Assembly: GCA_002398875.1 (NCBI GenBank)
Contig: DHCC01000092.1
Span: forward strand, 42,774 to 78,126
Source of the DNA: Bacteroidales bacterium UBA4912
Lineage (GTDB): Bacteria; Bacteroidota; Bacteroidia; Bacteroidales; Dysgonomonadaceae
Length of the DNA: 35,353 nucleotides
Reading direction: 5' to 3'
Program-made: the position numbers and the translations under genes
Shown: piece after piece, positions 15,171 to 23,711 of the stretch
How the letters are laid out: each line of letters starts with the position of its first letter
Numbering within the stretch: position 1 is the stretch's first letter
The notes under the pieces: generated by a model
The model's database searches: none
Seen by the model: the letters and a program-made list of their open reading frames with translations, nothing else
Told to the model about the DNA's origin: nothing

Positions 15171-17240
15171 TTATGGAATAAAGACAAAATCATCATTCTC
15201 TAATAACTCTTCTGCAATATTCCTTTTAGGATATACAACTATTTTGTTATGATTTGGGAAACGATTCTCAAGACGGGTAGGTAAAGTTTCCAAAACCGGT
15301 AAATGTGAAATATACCCATAGTGTGCTGAAATAAGGACAATAAGGTCATCCTCTTTAATCTGATCACCACAGGATATAGGATTGTCCCAATCTGTAAAAG
15401 GTTGAAACACTACGCTCCCCGTCTTTCTGCTTGAAGAGATTATTTTGTAAGTTTGTGGATGCCCAAGATGGAGTATCGGTACAGATAATTCTGCTGAAAG
15501 TTTATAAATCTTATTAACCCACAAAGCAAAACCATCCTCTTTCTCGGCAAGTGGAGGGGAAATTACAACAATTCTTTTGTGTGTAATCAAGTTTTGCTCT
15601 AAATGACACACAAATAAATTCTTATCTAAATTCTTAACAATTTGTTCTATTTTCTCTCCTAGTAGCTTATCCCATAAACCGGCTTTTCCTGGCCACCCAA
15701 GAATTACCAGATCAGTCATTGTTTCTTTAGCTATCCTCGTTATACCATCTGCCGGATTGTGATCTATTGTAGTAACTATATCAACATCTACCTCTGCAGC
15801 TGTTGCGGTGGATATATATTCTTGCAGTTGCTTTCTGAAACTTACAATGTTTTTTTCAACCTCCTCATTATTTGGCATTACTCCAAGAAGCGAGATTGAG
15901 TTGACAGATTTTTTATCTTTCAACAACATTGCTAATTCAACATGATGACCAATATTTAAAGGATTTGCGATTGGAACTAGTATCTTTTCCTGAGCAAACT
16001 CTCCCATTGCAGCAGGAGTTAACGGCTCATTCTCCTCATTTATGGCTATTATCTTTGCAGCTCTTTGAGTAACGATTGTAGCTATTAGACATGTGATTAA
16101 AATAAGGATTATAGTTCCATTAAGAATATATTCATCAAGTATACCTGCACGAAAACCCACAAGTATAATTGCAAGAGTAGCTGCAGCATGTGAGCTGCTG
16201 AGTCCGAATATGAGGTCTCTTTGAACTACTGAATATTTAAATGTTTTCTGAGTTGCGAAAGCTGCAAGCCATTTACCAAGTAGAGCTACAACAGTTAGTG
16301 TTAGTGCCACAATTAATGTTCTAGGCCCTTCCAGCACTATTGAAATATCTACTAACATCCCTACAGAAATCAAGAATATCGGTATAAAGAGTGCATTCCC
16401 GAAAAACTCTATGCGGTTCATTAAAGCGGATGAGTGTGGAATTAATCTGTTCAGAGCAAGTCCGGCAGCAAACGCACCAATAATTGGCTCAATTCCACCC
16501 AGTTCTACTAAAAAACCCGAAGCAAACACTACGAAAAGTACAAAAATAAAATTTGAGTATTTCTCTGAATCAGCCCTCTTGAAGAACCATTTAGCAATTC
16601 GAGGCACTATCATAAAAATGATAGCTGAGAAAATTGCGAGAGAGAGTATAAGCCTGAGAAGAAAACTAAAATCTAATCCACCATCACTATTCGATAAAAT
16701 TAGGGCAAGTAAAATAAGTACTGCGGTATCAGTTAGTATAGTTCCACCCACTGTAATAGCAACCGCCTGATTTCGTGCTACTCCCATACGACTCACAATT
16801 GGATACGCCACCAAAGTATGTGTTGAGAACATACTGGCTGTAAGAAAACTAGCATTGGAATCATAACCTAGTAGGTAATGGCAGATAGGATAACCAACTA
16901 TTAAAGGTATAATAAATGTAAAAAAACCAAATGTGAGACTTTTATTCCTGTTCAGCATAAACTCGTTGAAGTCGAGCTCTAATCCTACGATAAACATAAT
17001 ATACAAAAGCCCAATTGTAGAGAACATCTCTACTCCTGAATTGCTGTTATCAATCCAGTTTAAACCATAAGGTCCAATTATTACACCTGCAAGAATCCAC
17101 CCAATAATACTTGGAACATTAAAGCGCTTAAGTAATATAGGAGATAATAGAATAATAAACAGAAGAATAGCAAATATTAAAACCGGATTTTCTATCGGCA
17201 ATGTAAATTTATTTTGTGATATGGAAAGTAATTCTATCAT
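15171..17240 (-). CDS. Cation:proton antiporter (CPA2 family) with C-terminal Usp-type domains
   Basis: This 689-residue inner-membrane protein exchanges monovalent cations for protons. Residues about 18-400 form a dozen hydrophobic segments with Na+/H+ exchanger features: NVPSIIGWILAGVIIGPYG near the start, GLELDFNEF, THTLVAYPIVSRMG, GGTILTDTAVLILLAL (the T-D pair of the CPA2 transport site) and EPIIGAFAAGLALNRL. The soluble C-terminus (about 415-689) looks like two universal-stress-protein-type domains, one with ILVPIANPLN and a TMTDLVILGWPG segment, the other less conserved. These may sense nucleotides and gate transport (inference). A plus-strand neighbour, uvrA, diverges from it. A -7-like box at 17300-17307 and an inverted repeat in the leader (17257-17276) may control it. 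Confidence 0.9.
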   Translation of the reverse strand: MIELLSISQNKFTLPIENPVLIFAILLFIILLSPILLKRFNVPSIIGWILAGVIIGPYGLNWIDNSNSGVEMFSTIGLLYIMFIVGLELDFNEFMLNRNKSLTFGFFTFIIPLIVGYPICHYLLGYDSNASFLTASMFSTHTLVAYPIVSRMGVARNQAVAITVGGTILTDTAVLILLALILSNSDGGLDFSFLLRLILSLAIFSAIIFMIVPRIAKWFFKRADSEKYSNFIFVLFVVFASGFLVELGGIEPIIGAFAAGLALNRLIPHSSALMNRIEFFGNALFIPIFLISVGMLVDISIVLEGPRTLIVALTLTVVALLGKWLAAFATQKTFKYSVVQRDLIFGLSSSHAAATLAIILVGFRAGILDEYILNGTIILILITCLIATIVTQRAAKIIAINEENEPLTPAAMGEFAQEKILVPIANPLNIGHHVELAMLLKDKKSVNSISLLGVMPNNEEVEKNIVSFRKQLQEYISTATAAEVDVDIVTTIDHNPADGITRIAKETMTDLVILGWPGKAGLWDKLLGEKIEQIVKNLDKNLFVCHLEQNLITHKRIVVISPPLAEKEDGFALWVNKIYKLSAELSVPILHLGHPQTYKIISSSRKTGSVVFQPFTDWDNPISCGDQIKEDDLIVLISAHYGYISHLPVLETLPTRLENRFPNHNKIVVYPKRNIAEELLENDDFVFIP

Positions 17241-17256
17241 TGGAATTGATTTTGGG

Positions 17257-17276
17257 TTCCGAAATAGAAATCGGAA
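17257..17276. promoter_or_regulatory. Inverted repeat in the antiporter leader
   Basis: TTCCGA (17257-17262) and TCGGAA (17271-17276) are perfect 6-base arms around an 8-base spacer. They lie 16 bases upstream of the antiporter ATG, downstream of the predicted transcript start, so this could be a leader hairpin or an operator. Confidence 0.35.
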
Positions 17277-17299
17277 AGCTTTATTTCCTCGTCAATAGA

Positions 17300-17307
17300 C
17301 AAAATTA
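17300..17307 (-). promoter_or_regulatory. Putative -7 promoter element for the antiporter gene
   Basis: The minus strand reads TAATTTTG, matching TAnnTTTG. The predicted transcript would start near 17296 and carry a ~56-base leader containing the inverted repeat at 17257-17276. I see no convincing -33 element. Confidence 0.4.
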
Positions 17308-17363
17308 GATAAAATATTTGATTTATTTGACAGAAGCATGTTTTTTAGAGAGCTTAAAGTGAT

Positions 17364-17371
17364 TACCTTTG
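17364..17371 (+). promoter_or_regulatory. Putative -7 promoter element for uvrA
   Basis: TACCTTTG matches TAnnTTTG and would give a leader of about 35 bases before the ATG at 17410. No clear -33 TTTG sits at the usual distance. No LexA-type palindrome was recognised nearby. Confidence 0.4.
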
Positions 17372-17409
17372 TAGGTTACGATTTTATTTAAGGTCATTAT
17401 TTTCAGTGT

Positions 17410-20214
17410 ATGAGTAATCAAAATCACATCGAAATAAAGGGTGCACGCGTCAATAATCTAAAGAATATTGATGTCAGCATACCCCGAAACAGCTTCACGG
17501 TTATCACTGGACTTTCCGGCTCAGGGAAATCTTCACTTGCATTTGACACATTGTATGCTGAGGGACAAAGACGCTATGTTGAAAGTCTCTCGTCTTATGC
17601 ACGTCAGTTTCTTGGAAGAATGAATAAGCCTGAAGCTGATTATATTAGAGGCATTCCTCCGGCAATTGCAATAGAACAGAAAACCACTTCGCGTAATCCA
17701 CGATCAACTGTGGGTACTTCAACTGAAATATACGAATACATGAAACTTCTGTATGCAAGAATAGGAAAAACCATCTCACCCGTTTCCGGAACAGAAGTAA
17801 AAAGGCATTATGTACAGGATGTTATAGATAAGATGCTTCAATACAGAGATGGTACTCGTATGGCGGTTCTTGCCCATATCCAGTTGCGTAATAAACGAGA
17901 TTTACGTGAGCAGCTTGAGATTTTAATGAAAGAAGGGTTCACTCGAGTGGATGTAGGTGAACAGTTTTACCGAATTGACGAGTTGCTTGAGCAAAAGAAT
18001 CTTCCACCATTAGAAGAGGTCCTTCTTGTTATCGACCGACTCTCATGTTCATCTGACAAAGCAACTGTGAATCGTTTGTCTGATTCAGTTGAAACAGCTT
18101 TTCTTGAGGGAAACGGTGAATGTTTAATGCGTTTTTGGGGAGAAAATGGGATTGAATCATTTGTATTCTCAAACAGATTTGAAGCAGACGGTATCATTTT
18201 TGAAGAACCTACCGAAATGATGTTTAACTTCAACAGTCCCGCCGGGGCATGCCCTAAATGCGAGGGATTTGGTAAAATTGTAGGTATAGACGAAAATTTA
18301 GTAATACCCGATAAAAGCTTATCCATACAAGAAGAATGTGTGAAATGCTGGAAAGGTGATAAAATGAGTGAGTGGAAACGATATTTCGTAAATAATGCAT
18401 ACAAAGCCGATTTCCCGATACACAGAGCATATTATGATCTGACAGAAGAAGAAAAAGACATTCTCTGGAATGGACGCCATGAACTTGATATTTATGGAAT
18501 TAATGACTTCTTCGGAATGCTTGAGAAAAATCTTTACAAAATACAAAACCGTGTTATGCTGGCACGATATCGAGGAAAAACAGAATGCTATGTCTGTAAA
18601 GGTGCCCGTCTTAAACCGGAAGCTCTATTTGTGAAAGTAGGAGGTAAATCAATTACGGAGCTTGTTCTGCTACCAGTCAGTGAATTGAAAGAGTTTTTTA
18701 ATAATCTTGTACTTGATGAAACTGAACAGAAAATAGCTGAAAGATTACTTACTGAGATTAATAACCGACTTCAGTTTTTATTGGACGTAGGACTAGGGTA
18801 TCTCACTCTCAACCGTCTTTCAAACACCCTCTCAGGTGGTGAAAGTCAGCGCATTAATTTAGTTTCTTCATTGGGCAGTAGTCTTGTCGGTTCGCTATAT
18901 ATATTGGATGAACCAAGTATAGGACTTCATTCACGCGATACTTATCTGTTAATAAACGTGTTGAAAGAACTACAGAGTCTGGGTAATACAGTCGTAGTTG
19001 TAGAACATGATGAGGAAATTATCCGTGCTGCAGATTATATTATAGATATTGGTCCTAAAGCAGGCAGATTAGGCGGGGAGGTGATGTATCAGGGTGAAGT
19101 GTCTAAACTTTCGCTGGATAGTGACAGTTATACAGTGATGTATCTTACAGGTGAAGAACAAATAACTATACCTGAAGTAAGGCGTAAATGGAATAATTAT
19201 ATTGAAGTTAAAGGTGTTCGTCAAAATAATCTTAAAAATATAGACGTTAAGTTTCCTCTAAATATAATGACTGTTGTAACCGGTGTCAGTGGATCAGGTA
19301 AATCTTCTCTTGTTAATGATGTATTTTATAATGCACTACAGAATCATTATAAAGGTACTGCACTCGAGAGAGCTGAATTTAATGGAATCAGTGGAGACCT
19401 CAAACTGATTGATGCTGTTGAGTTTGTTGATCAGAACCCATTAGGCAAGTCATCACGCTCAAATCCTGTCACATATCTTAAAGCTTTTGACGAAATAAGG
19501 AAGCTATTTGCATCACAACCGCTTGCAAAACAGTTGGATTTTACACCCGCATACTTCTCTTTTAATGTTGAAGGTGGCAGATGTGAAGAATGCAAAGGTG
19601 AAGGTACTATTACTGTTGAAATGCAGTTTATGGCAGACATTAAACTGGAGTGTGAAACCTGTCATGGGAAACGTTTTTCACCTGAAGTGCTGGAAGTAGA
19701 ATATAAAGGTGTTAATATTTACGACGTTTTGGAAATGACTGTGAGTGAGGCTATTGATTTTTTTGGGAAGCAAAAAGGTGCAACTGAAAAGAAAATCACT
19801 AAGAAAATTCAACCTCTTCATGACGTAGGCTTAGGATACATAAAGCTTGGACAATCATCTTCCACGCTTTCCGGAGGTGAAAATCAAAGAGTAAAACTTG
19901 CATATTTTCTGGGAGAAGAGAAAGATCGGCCAACAATATTTATTTTCGATGAACCTACCACAGGATTACACTTTCATGATATAAAAACTCTTCTTAAGGC
20001 ATTTAACTCGCTCATAGAAAGGGGGCATACAATTATAATCATTGAACACAATATGGAGATTATAAAAAGCGCTGACTATATTATAGATATTGGTCCTGAG
20101 GGAGGTAAGGCAGGAGGAAACATAGTTTGCACCGGAACACCTGAAGAAATATCTAACTGCAAAGATTCACATACCGGCCGATTTCTTAAAGATAAGCTTC
20201 TCGACGTTAAATAA
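17410..20214 (+). CDS. uvrA: Excinuclease ABC subunit A, variant zinc module
   Basis: UvrA is the damage-recognition ATPase of nucleotide excision repair. The 934-residue length and dual ABC layout are normal. Walker A loops are GLSGSGKSS (34-42) and GVSGSGKSSL (around 623-632), signature motifs are TLSGGESQR and TLSGGENQR, and Walker B segments include YILDEPSIGL and IFDEPTTGL. The C-terminal zinc module is intact (C725, C728, C748, C751). The first zinc module is not: C281 and C284 (in ACPKC) are present, but the pair that should precede them by about 27 residues is replaced by S254 and F257. An extra CxxC (C310, C313) occurs shortly after, where UvrA normally has none, and C393/C396 are in the usual downstream CxxC. 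It may be a second UvrA paralogue rather than the main one; UvrB is not in the window. Confidence 0.95.
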   Translation: MSNQNHIEIKGARVNNLKNIDVSIPRNSFTVITGLSGSGKSSLAFDTLYAEGQRRYVESLSSYARQFLGRMNKPEADYIRGIPPAIAIEQKTTSRNPRSTVGTSTEIYEYMKLLYARIGKTISPVSGTEVKRHYVQDVIDKMLQYRDGTRMAVLAHIQLRNKRDLREQLEILMKEGFTRVDVGEQFYRIDELLEQKNLPPLEEVLLVIDRLSCSSDKATVNRLSDSVETAFLEGNGECLMRFWGENGIESFVFSNRFEADGIIFEEPTEMMFNFNSPAGACPKCEGFGKIVGIDENLVIPDKSLSIQEECVKCWKGDKMSEWKRYFVNNAYKADFPIHRAYYDLTEEEKDILWNGRHELDIYGINDFFGMLEKNLYKIQNRVMLARYRGKTECYVCKGARLKPEALFVKVGGKSITELVLLPVSELKEFFNNLVLDETEQKIAERLLTEINNRLQFLLDVGLGYLTLNRLSNTLSGGESQRINLVSSLGSSLVGSLYILDEPSIGLHSRDTYLLINVLKELQSLGNTVVVVEHDEEIIRAADYIIDIGPKAGRLGGEVMYQGEVSKLSLDSDSYTVMYLTGEEQITIPEVRRKWNNYIEVKGVRQNNLKNIDVKFPLNIMTVVTGVSGSGKSSLVNDVFYNALQNHYKGTALERAEFNGISGDLKLIDAVEFVDQNPLGKSSRSNPVTYLKAFDEIRKLFASQPLAKQLDFTPAYFSFNVEGGRCEECKGEGTITVEMQFMADIKLECETCHGKRFSPEVLEVEYKGVNIYDVLEMTVSEAIDFFGKQKGATEKKITKKIQPLHDVGLGYIKLGQSSSTLSGGENQRVKLAYFLGEEKDRPTIFIFDEPTTGLHFHDIKTLLKAFNSLIERGHTIIIIEHNMEIIKSADYIIDIGPEGGKAGGNIVCTGTPEEISNCKDSHTGRFLKDKLLDVK

Positions 20215-20265
20215 ATTGCAATTTCCTGAGTTCTGCACTGTGTGACGATATTCAACTTAATGACT

Positions 20266-20649
20266 TTAAATAATATTTCTCAATATCCAATATAGGAATA
20301 TTATGATTAATATCACTATCGCAGAATATCTGCCAAAAAAAGTTTTGTACAGTTTAGTATTTCGCTGTTTCCCGCCGAAATACTCCATATAGACACCTAA
20401 AAATATAAACGGTATTGCGAGTATCATAAATGCATTATATTTCAATGCAGCGCCAATATTCAGATGCAGCAATTGATGAATTGCTCTCTGCGTACCGCAT
20501 CCCGGACACTCATAACTTGTAAGAACAAGAAATGGACATTTTGGAAAAATAGAGTGTGTTTCAGGATTCAAATAATAAAACAGATAGAGTGCTGCCAATA
20601 GTATCAAAACTATGGCAGCACCAAAAACTATTTTTATCCCTTTACTCAC
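20266..20649 (-). CDS. DUF2752 small membrane protein
   Basis: This 127-residue protein has three predicted membrane segments (about 6-27, 70-90, 108-125). It carries the DUF2752 signature: C38 followed by TSYECPGCGTQRAIHQLL, with C48 and C51 in a CPGCG motif and an Arg after it. Function is unknown; the paired cysteines could bind a metal or be redox active (inference). The start is GTG at 20649: an in-frame TAA sits immediately upstream and no other in-frame Met precedes the motif. It follows the CD225 gene by 17 bases and ends the lipoprotein-GYF-CD225-DUF2752 cluster, converging with uvrA after 51 bases. Confidence 0.85.
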   Translation of the reverse strand: MSKGIKIVFGAAIVLILLAALYLFYYLNPETHSIFPKCPFLVLTSYECPGCGTQRAIHQLLHLNIGAALKYNAFMILAIPFIFLGVYMEYFGGKQRNTKLYKTFFGRYSAIVILIIIFLYWILRNII

Positions 20650-20666
20650 TTAAACTGCAAGGTAAT

Positions 20667-21071
20667 TTAAAAATTATAGCCACTTGCATTGTTTTCTATA
20701 ATACCTTCAAGATAGGAAGGCATATTACCTGTAGACATCATTATCATCCACATAATTATAGAAATTAATCCCAAAGCGAATGCAATAAGTGTCCATGTTT
20801 TTGCATTCTTTGCATTTTTCTCAGCTTCATAAAATTTATTGTTGTAGTAAAGTACATCCACTCTTGCTGCATAAACAATCCCTACAATACCAAGTATATT
20901 ACAGCAAAATATAGTTGCAACAATAGATTGCCATAGCCAGTTATTAGGCTTCAAGGGGGGTATATCCTGATCCCGCTTATCATAGGGGGGAAAAGATGGT
21001 GGGACAGGTGGTACAACGGGTTCCTGATTATCAACTTCAGAAACCGGAGGTAAGTTATTAAGATCTTCCAT
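20667..21071 (-). CDS. CD225/dispanin family membrane protein
   Basis: This is a 134-residue protein if started at the ATG at 21071; the frame extends five codons to a TTG at 21086, which is less likely. The N-terminal third is proline-rich and soluble (PPVPPSFPP region). A CD225/dispanin domain follows: LWQSIVATIFCC begins the first membrane helix, the GIVGIVYAARVD turn follows, then an alanine/lysine-rich amphipathic stretch (YEAEKNAKNAKTW) and a second helix ending MWMIMM. This is the same architecture as animal IFITM proteins, including the double cysteine and the A-x3-A-x2-W segment. Bacterial members have no settled function. It lies between the GYF-CD225 gene (54 bases upstream) and DUF2752, in one apparent operon. 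Confidence 0.87.
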   Translation of the reverse strand: MEDLNNLPPVSEVDNQEPVVPPVPPSFPPYDKRDQDIPPLKPNNWLWQSIVATIFCCNILGIVGIVYAARVDVLYYNNKFYEAEKNAKNAKTWTLIAFALGLISIIMWMIMMSTGNMPSYLEGIIENNASGYNF

Positions 21072-21125
21072 TTTATATATTTTCAAAAATAATTATTTTT
21101 TATGCAAATTGTTGAATCAACTTTT

Positions 21126-21665
21126 TTATGTATTTATTAATTCTCCCATACCGGCTAGGCTGAAGCCAAGAATTCCAAAAAGTAGAAATAAAGCTACTAC
21201 AATAAGTAAAATCCATGCAATAAAGATCCAGAAAGTAATCTTTGTCCATTTACCTGCCGAACGTGAAGCATCTGAAGCTGCAGAATAGTCTCCCCTGTTG
21301 TAAAATGATTCAACCTGAGCTGAATACACTATAGCTATGATTCCTAAAAGACTTAAAAAGCTACCACAAAATATGAAAGGAAGTATTGTTACCAAAATAG
21401 ATTCAACCAGCCATGTTTTGGGCATTGGTTTTTTGTTAACATCCTCAAATTCCACTTTAATTGCAGGAGGCACTGTTTTAGGCATTGCAACACTGCTTTG
21501 GTCAAATATGAAACTTAGTTCACCCACCTCATCAGCACGCATCCACTGCTCCATTCCTTGTGTCCATACAAGTGTTTCGCGCTTAATGTTCTCTCGCCTG
21601 AGCTCTTCAGGAGAGAAGGTACCTCTCTGTTTACCGGTCTCATCTATGAAAAAATAGTGATTCAT
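21126..21665 (-). CDS. GYF_2 (DUF4339) - CD225/dispanin fusion protein
   Basis: This 179-residue protein joins two modules. Residues 1-55 form a GYF_2/DUF4339 domain: YFFIDETGKQRGTFS, the ELRRENIKRETLVW helix-strand and the WTQGMEQWMRADEV tail are typical of this peptide-binding fold. After a linker with KPMPKTW, residues about 83-165 form a CD225/dispanin unit: a membrane helix with FIFCGSFLSLLGIIAIVYS, then QVESFYNRGDYSAASDAS and GKWTKI before the second helix. The GYF domain is probably cytosolic and may recruit a proline-rich partner; the neighbouring CD225 protein has exactly such a proline-rich tail (inference). It starts 11 bases after the lipoprotein stop. Confidence 0.88.
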   Translation of the reverse strand: MNHYFFIDETGKQRGTFSPEELRRENIKRETLVWTQGMEQWMRADEVGELSFIFDQSSVAMPKTVPPAIKVEFEDVNKKPMPKTWLVESILVTILPFIFCGSFLSLLGIIAIVYSAQVESFYNRGDYSAASDASRSAGKWTKITFWIFIAWILLIVVALFLLFGILGFSLAGMGELINT

Positions 21666-21676
21666 AATAAATAATT

Positions 21677-22078
21677 TTATTGGTAATCTTCGGGATTAAT
21701 ATGTAACAGACTGACAACTTGATTGCCTTCATCTTTATAAACATACTCTAATCTAACATTGTTTTCTTTAAAAAACAGTAATTGAGGATTAGTTGAGAAC
21801 TCTCTTTTTATGTTTTCTTTCAAATTTGCAGATACAATCTGGATCAGGGAGTCTGGATTAGAACTATTTAAAACAGTATAATTATATCTGAATACATTAT
21901 CGTCATCAACCTCTGCAAAATCAAATCGAGTATATTGATCAAGCATAACCGGAGCAGAGACATTAAGATCAGCTGCCATCTGTGAGAGTTTCTTGTTTAT
22001 TGCTTTTTCATCCGAACCACATTGTATAATGAATATAGAGATAAAAACAACTATAACTTTCGAAAATGCATTTCTCAT
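21677..22078 (-). CDS. Small lipoprotein, first gene of the CD225 cluster
   Basis: This 133-residue protein has a lipoprotein signal whose lipobox IIQC precedes GSDEK, so Cys20 should be lipidated. The mature part has short helices (KAINKKLSQMAADLN) and strands (YNYTVLNSS, VRLEYVYKDEGNQV). I recognise no named family, though the strand pattern ending in VSLLHINPEDY is common in small Bacteroidetes lipoproteins found beside CD225/GYF genes. It is the promoter-proximal gene of the four-gene cluster, with a TAnnTTTG box at 22096-22103. Its location beside three membrane proteins suggests a shared envelope task. Confidence 0.78.
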   Translation of the reverse strand: MRNAFSKVIVVFISIFIIQCGSDEKAINKKLSQMAADLNVSAPVMLDQYTRFDFAEVDDDNVFRYNYTVLNSSNPDSLIQIVSANLKENIKREFSTNPQLLFFKENNVRLEYVYKDEGNQVVSLLHINPEDYQ

Positions 22079-22095
22079 AAGAATAATTTATTTTA

Positions 22096-22103
22096 CAAAA
22101 ATA
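22096..22103 (-). promoter_or_regulatory. Putative -7 promoter element for the CD225 cluster
   Basis: The minus strand reads TATTTTTG, matching TAnnTTTG, with a predicted leader of about 14 bases before the lipoprotein ATG at 22078. No clear -33 element. The surrounding sequence is A/T-rich, so chance matches are easier here. Confidence 0.35.
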
Positions 22104-22198
22104 AAAAAGTTTTCACAACTTTAAAAATAGGGTACTTAAAAAGACAATATATTAGTATACATAGCATCGAATAGATTATACCAGCTGTATTATAGTAA

Positions 22199-22230
22199 TT
22201 TGGCAGAATGTCTCGCGACATCCTGCCAAA
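22199..22230. repeat. Strong hairpin in the dgt-lipoprotein spacer
   Basis: TTTGGCAG (22199-22206) pairs with CTGCCAAA (22223-22230), and ATGTC (22208-22212) pairs with GACAT (22217-22221), with one A/C mismatch and a TCGC loop: 13 pairs in 32 bases. No T-run follows on either strand, so it is not a standard intrinsic terminator. It lies in a 281-base spacer (22079-22359) that otherwise holds the promoter box at 22096-22103, weak AT-rich sequence, and an ATGAAAAAA start of a 43-codon plus-strand frame at 22258. Confidence 0.55.
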
Positions 22231-22359
22231 CATGTTAACCTTAAATCTAATACTATTATGAAAAAACCACGAGACAAATATAAAAAAGAAATTAAATCTT
22301 ACCAAACTTTTTCAATAAAAAATCATAAAATAACTAATAATATCAATATGCAACATAAA

Positions 22360-23688
22360 TCAACCAATTGGCAAGCCAATCCCTGTTAATTTGTGATATA
22401 AATCCAAAGCGTAAATATCGGTCATTCCTGAAATATAGTCAAGAACAGATTGAATTTTATTATAGATTGAGGGTGAATCAAATTCATATTGTTTCGGGAT
22501 TCGATCTAAAAGCAGTTTTGAATATGAATGATCCGGATTTATGATAGCATTAGTGAACGTCTCAAGTAAAAAGCCTATGATACGATAACCTGCTATCTCA
22601 ATATCTAGTACATCTCTGGATCTGTAAATATTATCAAAAGCAAACTCAGAGCATGTGAAATAAGCTTCCTTAATTCTTCCGGGAAGTTGTTTTATTAAAG
22701 AACCTTCAAATTCACCTTTTAAGATTAGCTCTTCATTTTCAATAAATATCTTTGAACACTCGTCCACCAACAAACCTATCACACTTGCACGCAAATATGC
22801 AATTTGTTCATTCAGATCACTAACAAAAAACAAGTTTTTAAGGCGCCTTTCTCGTCTATCTCCTTCAAAAAAATCGAGGAGCAACTCTTTTGCTTTATCT
22901 GTTGAAACCAAATTAAGCTTATGAGCATCCTCTATGTCCATTATTTGATAACAAATATCATCAGCTGCCTCAACCAAATATACTAACGGATATCTTGCGA
23001 ATTTCAACGGATTGGAATTGAGTTTAATAATGCCAAGACTCTCAGCTATTCGTGCATAATCATTCTCTTCTGATGAAAAAAAACCAAACTTATTTTTGCC
23101 TCCACTTAATTCCGAAGAATATGGATATTTTACAATAGAGGCCAACGTAGAATAAGTCATTACAAACCCGCCATCCCTCCTGCCTCTAAACTTATGCATA
23201 AGTAATCGGATAGCATTTGCATTACCCTCAAAACAGGTAAAATCGCTCCATCTGCCTTGTTCAGCTTCAACAAGTTCTTGCAGATAATTTCCTTTTCCTT
23301 CTAAGAAGAAAGTTGAAATAGCATCTTCACCTGAATGGCCAAAAGGAGGATTTCCAAGATCATGAGCTAAACATGCAGCTGAAACAATTGAGCCTATTTC
23401 TTCAAAGTGAGCGTGTGATGTTTGATACTTTTTCCGCAATTCACGACCTGTATTTTCTCCTAAAGAGCGTCCAACACTCGAAACCTCCAAACTGTGTGTT
23501 AGCCTGTTATGCACAAAAACGCTTCCCGGTAAAGGAAAAACCTGAGTCTTATTTTGTAACCTGCGAAAAGGCGAAGAAAAAATCAGTCTGTCGTAGTCAC
23601 GCTGATACTCGGTTCTCTCATGTTCTTTCGCATTTTCATAATGCTCTAAGCCAAATCTTCTAACTGATAATAACTGTTCCCAATTCAT
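22360..23688 (-). CDS. dgt: Deoxyguanosinetriphosphate triphosphohydrolase (dGTPase-like)
   Basis: This HD-domain enzyme hydrolyses dGTP (or other dNTPs) to the nucleoside and triphosphate, trimming the dNTP pool. The 442-residue length fits the family. The HD metal ligands are visible: H65 in NRLTHSLEV, H109-D110 in CLAHDLGNPPFGHSGE, and a later aspartate in VEAADDICYQIMDIEDAH. N-terminal FSSPFRRLQNKTQVFPLP (38-55) is the typical dGTPase nucleotide-binding segment. It is monocistronic, facing purF across a 174-base divergent spacer. With dut at the other end of the window it gives two dNTP-pool enzymes. The exact substrate preference cannot be told from the sequence. Confidence 0.94.
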   Translation of the reverse strand: MNWEQLLSVRRFGLEHYENAKEHERTEYQRDYDRLIFSSPFRRLQNKTQVFPLPGSVFVHNRLTHSLEVSSVGRSLGENTGRELRKKYQTSHAHFEEIGSIVSAACLAHDLGNPPFGHSGEDAISTFFLEGKGNYLQELVEAEQGRWSDFTCFEGNANAIRLLMHKFRGRRDGGFVMTYSTLASIVKYPYSSELSGGKNKFGFFSSEENDYARIAESLGIIKLNSNPLKFARYPLVYLVEAADDICYQIMDIEDAHKLNLVSTDKAKELLLDFFEGDRRERRLKNLFFVSDLNEQIAYLRASVIGLLVDECSKIFIENEELILKGEFEGSLIKQLPGRIKEAYFTCSEFAFDNIYRSRDVLDIEIAGYRIIGFLLETFTNAIINPDHSYSKLLLDRIPKQYEFDSPSIYNKIQSVLDYISGMTDIYALDLYHKLTGIGLPIG

Positions 23689-23711
23689 TGTTGTTCTAAA
23701 ACTTACTCAGA

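Noticed and set aside
22093..22305. 70-residue minus-strand frame in the dgt-lipoprotein spacer
   Set aside because: It runs through the hairpin at 22199-22230 and the promoter-like box, has a phenylalanine-rich composition typical of AT-rich non-coding sequence, and shows no recognisable feature.
22258..22389. 43-codon plus-strand frame starting ATGAAAAAA
   Set aside because: It ends inside dgt on the other strand, is lysine/asparagine-rich and shows no domain. Its start region is reported as a possible leader remnant, not as a gene.
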